From Vibrio sp. BS-M-Sm-2 (GTDB lineage Bacteria; Pseudomonadota; Gammaproteobacteria; Enterobacterales; Vibrionaceae), in the NCBI RefSeq assembly GCF_041504345.1, contig NZ_CP167894.1, forward strand, positions 1,612,001 through 1,676,000: 64,000 nt of DNA, written 5' to 3'. Under the pieces are notes generated by a model. It was not told where the DNA came from and did no database searches. It was given only the letters and a program-made list of their open reading frames with translations. The translations under genes and the position numbers were made by a program. This document shows, piece by piece, positions 59,007-64,000 of this stretch; the stretch's first letter is position 1, and every line of letters starts with the position of its first letter.

Positions 59007-61124
59007 TTATTTTACTGCTTCTAAATATTTCAGGTAAGCATTGCGTAAGCGCTGTCTGTTTTCATAGTAGTAACTCGCACCGATGCGGTTACGGTTGAAG
59101 TACTGCCTTTCAATATTGTGTTGTAAGCCAGTATCGACACCCAAGCCTGTGCCTAAATTATTATGGCTATCACCAACACGAGTTTGTAGAGCGTACACAA
59201 ACTGGTCGATACCACGCAATTGAACGTAGTCAGGGCTCATATCACGCCATAGTGTCAGCGGAATCGCGATAGAAAGCGTCACAAAATCTTCGGCTTCACT
59301 GCTGCCTACTGCTTTTGTGGTCTGGTATGACGCATCAACTCTTACATCACCTAGCCAATGACTGGTGGTTACGCGTACCCCTTCATCGCCTTTCCAGAAT
59401 TGACCGGCTTGCACTTTACCTTGCCAGTTCCACTCTGGTCTTGAGTAGGTATAGTGGCCAATCATAGGGGTCGCATCTAAGATAGCCTTCCCTCTTGAGT
59501 CGTACTTATCTTGAGCAGAAAAGTTGGCGTATTCAGCTCCTAGAATGTGACGACCGCTGTTGCTCGCATACTGCGTTTCATTCAAAAAGCCCAAAAAGTT
59601 TCCGTAAACTTGTCCGAATGAGAATTGAGTCGTGAGGTTGTAAGGCAATTGGAATGCTTGGTGGAAAAGAACCCTATCAACTTCATTTTCAAAGGCATTG
59701 TCACCCCAAATTTCGCCCTCTTCAAAGTCGTCACTCTCTGCCAGTGGCATTACATGTCGAACATCCAACGCGGCACCCTTCCAAAGAGGCGTATATAGGT
59801 TAGTGGCAAGCGCTAAAGAGTAGTCAAATACACCGTATTCTGTGGCGGTATTGTGATACAAAGCAGGGGAAACAATGACCTGTGTGCGACCAAAGCCAGA
59901 ACGAGCCACCTCTTTATCAAAGTTTGCTTTTGCATAACTCTTTTTCACATCTGATGTGCGAACAAGAAGGGTTTTGCAAGGTTCACCCGTTTTTACAAAC
60001 TCACGGTAACATGGGGCACTGGTGATCACTTCCATCATCGGCATGTCGTTCACCAAGTTAAACAAGCGAATGTTTTGTTGTTGGTAGTTTTTAACCCCGA
60101 GGTCTTGAAGCATACCTTCTCCCACGTAGGAAGAGATAATACCCAACGCAACACCCACACCATCCACTTGGTTACGATTATAACGTCGGTTTTCCAGTGC
60201 TACGTTTAAACCAATATCATCAGCCGAAATTCTGACGTTAAGAAAGCCTTCATCAACCAGTGCTTTTTTAAGTTGAACCATACCGGCAAATTTATGATGC
60301 GCTTGTTCTACTGCGATCTTGTCTTCTAGGGTTAACTCATTCACTCGGCGAGATTCAGAGAAGCCCATTAAAGGAGCGGATGCAGCCACAGACCAAATGT
60401 CTATATCGGCATTACCACTGGTGTAAAACTGGTATTGAAAAGATAACTGCGTATCCAGTGGCAGGTAGTTTTCTGGTGTGAACACCTTCAAGCCAGCGTT
60501 AAATTGGTGAGAGTCGTGCTCTGCAATCAGCTGTACAAAATCCAACGGCTGATATTCTAAGCTGGCAAAGGGCCCGTTCAGAACGCCATGGCTCACCTCT
60601 GATTTACCATAACCGGCACTAAACCTTGCAGGGACAAAGTCAGGCTCAAAATCGGCTACCGCATAGTAGGTTTCAAAGTTGCTGGCCGCGCCACCGAAAT
60701 CTTGAACACCTATGGCAAAATCGAACCCTGTCCAATCTTTAACGAAAGGAAGCTGGTATTTAAACGATGCCGACAAATCACGAATACCATTACCACAATT
60801 AGGGTTGTAGTTCGGTACATTTGTGTAGAGGTGACAGTCATAAGTTTTTGTGACAATTCGACCCGCCGCTTCAAACCCATCGAATAAACCAACGCTAAAT
60901 AATATGTTATCTAACTCACTGGTTTTTCCCTTGTATGGTACGCCTTGACCATAGAGGTAAGAGATGTCGCCAGTGTCCATCACTTGAGCATTAGGCACAA
61001 TGATTGCGCCGGTATAACTTTGGGACGACATCAAGTTATCGACGGCATAGGCATTAGAAGCGATAGCTAATGCGCTAAGAGATGCTATGAGAGATGCATT
61101 TTTAGAATAACTGAGTATTTTCAT
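59007..61124 (-). CDS. YjbH-type outer-membrane lipid/polysaccharide protein
   Basis: 705-residue exported protein with a signal peptide (SLIASLSALAIASNAYA) and a long aromatic, strand-rich body that looks like a large outer-membrane beta-barrel. It matches the YjbH/GfcD family, which occurs with Wza-like genes in exopolysaccharide operons (E. coli yjbEFGH, gfc). The segments MSSQSYTGAIIVPNAQVM, ISYLYGQGVPYKG and FAIGVQDFGGAAS are typical. It probably helps secrete or tether the polysaccharide. A 16-bp tandem repeat lies just upstream. Confidence 0.82.
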   Translation of the reverse strand: MKILSYSKNASLIASLSALAIASNAYAVDNLMSSQSYTGAIIVPNAQVMDTGDISYLYGQGVPYKGKTSELDNILFSVGLFDGFEAAGRIVTKTYDCHLYTNVPNYNPNCGNGIRDLSASFKYQLPFVKDWTGFDFAIGVQDFGGAASNFETYYAVADFEPDFVPARFSAGYGKSEVSHGVLNGPFASLEYQPLDFVQLIAEHDSHQFNAGLKVFTPENYLPLDTQLSFQYQFYTSGNADIDIWSVAASAPLMGFSESRRVNELTLEDKIAVEQAHHKFAGMVQLKKALVDEGFLNVRISADDIGLNVALENRRYNRNQVDGVGVALGIISSYVGEGMLQDLGVKNYQQQNIRLFNLVNDMPMMEVITSAPCYREFVKTGEPCKTLLVRTSDVKKSYAKANFDKEVARSGFGRTQVIVSPALYHNTATEYGVFDYSLALATNLYTPLWKGAALDVRHVMPLAESDDFEEGEIWGDNAFENEVDRVLFHQAFQLPYNLTTQFSFGQVYGNFLGFLNETQYASNSGRHILGAEYANFSAQDKYDSRGKAILDATPMIGHYTYSRPEWNWQGKVQAGQFWKGDEGVRVTTSHWLGDVRVDASYQTTKAVGSSEAEDFVTLSIAIPLTLWRDMSPDYVQLRGIDQFVYALQTRVGDSHNNLGTGLGVDTGLQHNIERQYFNRNRIGASYYYENRQRLRNAYLKYLEAVK

Positions 61125-61155
61125 TGGGATACAATAGGTTTTAACCGTATTTGAC

Positions 61156-61250
61156 AGTGACTATTTTTGTTAGTGACTACGTTTAATGGTGACAGAGTTT
61201 GATAGTGACTATGCTTAATTGTGACTATGTTGATAGTAACAGCATGCAAA
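61156..61250. repeat. 16-bp tandem repeats upstream of the yjbH-like gene
   Basis: Six units begin at 61156, 61172, 61188, 61204, 61220 and 61235, with consensus AGTGACTATGTTTAAT. Copies 2 and 4 differ at two positions; copies 1, 3, 5 and 6 are more diverged. Copy 5 is 15 bases. They lie 30-125 bases before the ATG of the yjbH-like gene. Confidence 0.85.
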
Positions 61251-61273
61251 AAAGGCACCGTGTGGTGCCTTTT
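61248..61273 (-). terminator. intrinsic terminator of the lipoprotein gene
   Basis: Stem AAAAGGCACC / GGTGCCTTTT with loop GTGT; T-run on the reverse strand. It overlaps the end of the 16-bp repeats by two or three bases. Confidence 0.88.
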
Positions 61274-61289
61274 ATTATTGATGCTTAGA

Positions 61290-62201
61290 TTAGCCGCCAG
61301 TACCACCGCCGTTACCGCCACCACCAGTACCACCAGTACCACCAGTACCACCAGTACCGCCAGTTGGTGGCTTAGTGCCTTCATCTGGGTCTGGAACAGG
61401 TTCAGATGGTTTTTCTGCTGAAGGTGGGATGACTACAGGAGCAGTTGGGTCAGCGACAACATCTTTAATAAAGTCAGGATCTGCAGTTAGATCCAAGTAG
61501 ATGTCACCGCCACCCGGAGCTGTAGGGTAGTCAGGGTAGGTGTTGAGAACTTCCTCTGTAATTGCAACAGCTGCCTTAGAGAGCTCAGTTGCTGACTTAT
61601 CAGAACTTACTACAAGTACGTCTGATAGTACCGCTGCTGTCGCTGAAACTAGGCTAGCTTCGTCTGCTGGAAGATCTGCAATAATTTCTTGTGTACGGCG
61701 TAGGAAGTCAGCAACACTCTTAGCTCGACCATTGTTTATTAAGTCGCCCAAGCCAAGATCGTTAAGAATCTGTTCACCAATCGACTCATCATAAGATTGG
61801 CCATCTAGCTCTTTCTCAATCAAAGTTGAGATTGGAGAAGATGTCACAAGGTCGTCGTAGTTTGCTAAGCCTTTAGGGAACTTGTAGCTCACCTTGCTCA
61901 TGTCTTTGCCGTTAGAAACGTCAACTGCATCCGCTGTTGCAGCGTAAGCAAACGAACAAGTTTCAGGGTAGTTAAGAACAGTAAGCTCAGTGACTTCAGA
62001 AACACCGTAGTAGTTTGTTTCTTCTAGAGAACCGGTTGTACCATCATCACAGCTGAATGTACCTTTCATACCCATTACTGCAGGGTCGAATGCCATAATA
62101 TTACGGTACGCTTGTTCCGGTGGCACGCTGTTGTTGTTGTCACTGCCACAACCACCAAGGATTGCACCAACGACTGATAACGCTAAAATTTTATATTTCA
62201 C
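61290..62201 (-). CDS. outer-membrane or surface lipoprotein with Gly/Thr repeat tail
   Basis: 303-residue exported lipoprotein (ALSVVGAILGGCGS, lipobox GGC). The body (about 35-235) is of unknown fold with two Cys (FSCDDG and ETCSF). The last 35 residues are low-complexity: a Pro/Glu/Lys region then GGT repeats (GGTGGTGGTGGTGGGGNGGG). The DNA for this tail is a 9-bp tandem (ACCACCAGT on the + strand), which could vary in length by slippage. Position between YjbH and a small barrel suggests a surface role with the polysaccharide module. Function unknown. Confidence 0.78.
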   Translation of the reverse strand: MKYKILALSVVGAILGGCGSDNNNSVPPEQAYRNIMAFDPAVMGMKGTFSCDDGTTGSLEETNYYGVSEVTELTVLNYPETCSFAYAATADAVDVSNGKDMSKVSYKFPKGLANYDDLVTSSPISTLIEKELDGQSYDESIGEQILNDLGLGDLINNGRAKSVADFLRRTQEIIADLPADEASLVSATAAVLSDVLVVSSDKSATELSKAAVAITEEVLNTYPDYPTAPGGGDIYLDLTADPDFIKDVVADPTAPVVIPPSAEKPSEPVPDPDEGTKPPTGGTGGTGGTGGTGGGGNGGGTGG

Positions 62202-62220
62202 AATTTATCCCTACAAATGA

Positions 62221-62763
62221 TTAAAAGCTATGAGACAAGGCAACATTAAATGAATCGATGTTAACACCACCAATACCATCATAGAATTGATACTCTAAAC
62301 CAACCTTCATTGATGGTGTAATCGAGTATTCAGAACCGAAAGCGATTGTTGGAATCACGCCAGAATCATCAGACTCCACGCCTGGGCCGTTTGCGTTCCA
62401 GTCATAAATAGCGAAGCCACCTTTAGCATATAACGCTAGACTATCGTTGATGTTACCAGAGGCTTTAAGCAGCACATCAAAGGTACTTGCATCGTAACTA
62501 CCACCGGCAATATCTTTAAGGTTATATTCACCAAGATAGTTGTAGCTGCCTTCTATAGACAAGGTGTCCAATAATTGATAACCCACAAACAAACCGTAAG
62601 ATGTGTCTGAGTCGTCAATAGCCGTACGGCTCTCTACTAATGGTGCAAAGTTATCGGCAGTTACACTACCTACTTTAGCGCCCACGTATAAATTTTCAGC
62701 TCCAACAGCTGTTGCTGATAGCAACAACAAAGGTGAAACCCTAGCTAACCACTGCATTTTCAT
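62221..62763 (-). CDS. small outer-membrane beta-barrel protein (OmpA/OmpW-like)
   Basis: 180-residue exported protein with a signal peptide (MKMQWLARVSPLLLLSATAVGA, cleaved before AENLY) and alternating strand pattern. The motifs LYVGAKVGSV, YGLFVGYQLLDTLSIEGSYNYLGEY and the C-terminal Phe (VNIDSFNVALSHSF) are those of eight-stranded OM barrels (OMP_b-brl domain). The start was set at the ATG at 62763. It lies 19 bases upstream of the lipoprotein in the same direction, so the two are probably co-transcribed. Ligand or partner unknown. Confidence 0.83.
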   Translation of the reverse strand: MKMQWLARVSPLLLLSATAVGAENLYVGAKVGSVTADNFAPLVESRTAIDDSDTSYGLFVGYQLLDTLSIEGSYNYLGEYNLKDIAGGSYDASTFDVLLKASGNINDSLALYAKGGFAIYDWNANGPGVESDDSGVIPTIAFGSEYSITPSMKVGLEYQFYDGIGGVNIDSFNVALSHSF

Positions 62764-63292
62764 ATAATTATATCTTCCATATTTCAAACTGAACTGAGGC
62801 TGATTTTCCTAGCAAATCTAAGCGATAGTCTAATCAGTTTTTGTATGAAAGCCCAAAAAGCAGGCACTCATACACGCCATTCCGTACCAAAACTACTGAC
62901 GCAAGTGCACAATATTGAATGCTGAAGCTAGAAGCTACAGACAGCTCAATACTGTACTTTTTGAATTTCGCCAGATTTATCAATGTTGTTTAACAAGCTC
63001 AAAGAACTTGAGAGTAGCTTGCTTAGCCCATTGCAAGCGAGCAGCTAGCGTAATCTTTTCGTATGACACTACAAAAATGGTACTCAGAAGATACCAACAC
63101 AAGAAGATTGCTGCTTTACTTTCAATATCCAACCAAAACCATCTAATCAATGATAGATAGCCTAAAAAGGAATTACTCTGATTAAACAACTAATTGAACA
63201 TTATGATAGGTAATTACTGCTATCAAGTAAATGTATAATTAGTAAACGCACCACAACGATTCAAAAAAACGTCAGGATTGCGTCAGGAAGGA

Positions 63293-63436
63293 GTGAAAGA
63301 TAAGAAAGAAGGCAAATTAAACGCGGTCGCCCGAGCCTTTGCCGAGTGCCGTTTGAATGATGTATTGGAGGTAAATCCGAGTGTACGGACGACTTTTGGG
63401 CGCCAGATGCAACTACCGTGTGTTACTGAGGTATGA
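63293..63436 (+). pseudogene. orphan coding fragment, unrecognised
   Basis: 47 codons from a GTG (63293) to TGA (63434-63436); the open frame extends upstream to about 63240 without a start. Composition (GC about 50 percent) and amino-acid pattern (AVARAFAECRLNDVLE, a likely helix) look coding. The source protein is not recognised. It could be the tail of a gene lost by deletion, or a small real gene. Confidence 0.3.
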
Positions 63437-63514
63437 AGTCCAAGTAAGCTTTTCTGCTAGTCAGTATTGATAAGGCATACAAATGCCAAATAGCGAAATA
63501 ACAAAATATACTCA

Positions 63515-63549
63515 GCAAAAAAATGGCTAGTGTATGAACACTAGCCATT
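63515..63549 (-). terminator. intrinsic terminator of wzz
   Basis: Perfect 12-bp stem AATGGCTAGTGT (63522-63533) and ACACTAGCCATT (63538-63549), loop ATGA; seven T follow on the reverse strand. Confidence 0.92.
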
Positions 63550-63557
63550 GGTAATTA

Positions 63558-64000
63558 TTAATCTTGTTTTCTAAAAGCAAATCTAATCGCGACAATCATC
63601 AATCCCAAGACCCCACCAAACAATGTTCCCAAAAGAACAATCAGCACACGGTTAGGTTTATCTCTTGTAATTGGTTGCTCCACTCGTTCTAGAAAACGAA
63701 ACATTTGAAATTCAATGTTTCGGTCTATCGTAAGATTATTTAGCATGTCCAATTTGGCATTGATTTGCTGAAGGCGAGGCTCAATAACACTTAAATTTTT
63801 AATTGACTCTAAAGCTTTCATTTTCGCTTCTAGCCCTTTAGAACCTAAATCAATTCCAAATAGCTCACGATGATTGCTCGTCTGAATAGGCTTTTCGACC
63901 CCCGCTGCAATTGCTATTGCAACTGCATAATTAGTTCGCTCAGCTTCTATAAGCAACTGACTTTTAGCTTGAGTTTCGAGGATCCTTTTCTGCTGTATCA
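63558..64000 (-). CDS. wzz: chain-length determinant protein Wzz, C-terminal part (runs off the window)
   Basis: About 147 C-terminal codons of a Wzz-type regulator of O-antigen or capsule chain length. The coiled-coil end of the periplasmic domain (QKRILETQAKSQLLIEAERT), a Pro-rich piece before the membrane (EQPITRDKPNR), and the second helix with Gly/Pro motif VLIVLLGTLFGGVLGLMIVA and short basic tail RFAFRKQD are seen. The N-terminus and first helix are beyond 64000. A perfect terminator follows. Confidence 0.9.
   Translation of the reverse strand, partial: IQQKRILETQAKSQLLIEAERTNYAVAIAIAAGVEKPIQTSNHRELFGIDLGSKGLEAKMKALESIKNLSVIEPRLQQINAKLDMLNNLTIDRNIEFQMFRFLERVEQPITRDKPNRVLIVLLGTLFGGVLGLMIVAIRFAFRKQD

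Larger units (their letters stand above)
62764..63557. other. 794-bp gap with an orphan G/C-rich coding fragment
   Basis: No intact gene is supported. 62764-63230 is AT-rich with nothing recognised. From about 63240 to 63436 an open frame on the + strand, NAPQRFKKTSGLRQEGVK, DKKEGKLNAVARAFAECRLN, DVLEVNPSVRTTFGRQMQLP and CVTEV, has higher GC than its surroundings and coding-like composition. It has no upstream ATG; a GTG at 63293 follows AAGGAG closely. It may be a gene fragment. A terminator for wzz follows. Confidence 0.5.

Noticed and set aside
61121..61384. 87-residue open frame with a Val/Leu repeat
   Set aside because: It is an artefact of the 16-bp repeats and the out-of-frame Gly/Thr coding repeat.
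63230..63440. Quorum-regulated small RNA (Qrr) or other known ncRNA
   Set aside because: The conserved Qrr core was not found and no terminator follows directly.

Overview
The window looks like chromosome 1 of a Vibrio, probably of the Splendidus clade. The order mutL-amiB-tsaE-queG-orn-rsgA-psd-epmA-frdABCD-efp/epmB-groESL is the gammaproteobacterial order also known from E. coli. VC2662-family, YjbH-type and 3TM-holin proteins, and a tandem tRNA-Gly/tRNA-fMet array, fit a Vibrio. The genus call is inference from gene content and protein similarity; no search was run.

Layout. 1-31203 is housekeeping sequence: mismatch repair (mutL), cell-wall amidase (amiB), tRNA modification (tsaE, queG), 16 tRNA genes (9 Gly-GCC, 7 initiator Met), orn, rsgA, psd, a SLC13 carrier, a chemoreceptor, a DMT exporter, the EF-P system (efp, epmA, epmB), fumarate reductase, a lone prepilin, MgtC, a diguanylate cyclase, groESL, a MATE pump, ogt and a type II toxin-antitoxin pair. 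31204-37533 holds gpmI, wecA, galU, a UDP-glucuronate epimerase and ugd, which lead into surface-polysaccharide synthesis. 37598-50044 is an AT-rich O-antigen/capsule locus read leftward: rfbBADC (dTDP-rhamnose), glycosyltransferases, Wzx flippase, pyruvyltransferase, acetyltransferase, a probable Wzy, and two degraded genes beside an IS5/IS903-type remnant. 50459-53896 is a foreign-looking island: a winged-helix protein next to iteron-like repeats, two unknown proteins, a T7-lysozyme-like amidase and a three-helix holin. 54480-64000 is the export module (wza-wzb-wzc), a YjbH-type protein, a lipoprotein, a small outer-membrane barrel and a partial Wzz.

How the parts work together. WecA primes undecaprenyl phosphate; GalU, Ugd, the epimerase and RfbABCD make nucleotide sugars; the glycosyltransferases, Wzx, Wzy and Wzz build the chain; Wza/Wzb/Wzc export and control it. 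RfaH-type ops/JUMPStart elements lie in front of both rfbB (about 50305-50342) and wza (58669-58706). The rfb leader also has a terminator-like hairpin between ops and the first gene, so the two operons are probably co-controlled by antitermination.

Structure beyond genes. A dispersed repeat family (units of about 43 bp built on GATGCGA/GATTCGA words) fills nearly every long gene-free gap, often as opposed arrays, and supplies the last codons of the MATE gene. Short exact tandem repeats occur at 14614-14691 (26 bp x3), 22923-22964 (14 bp x3) and 61156-61250 (16 bp x6). Five frame breaks (rsgA, one glycosyltransferase, three in an acyltransferase) are each repaired by adding one base to a homopolymer, which suggests sequencing error as much as decay.
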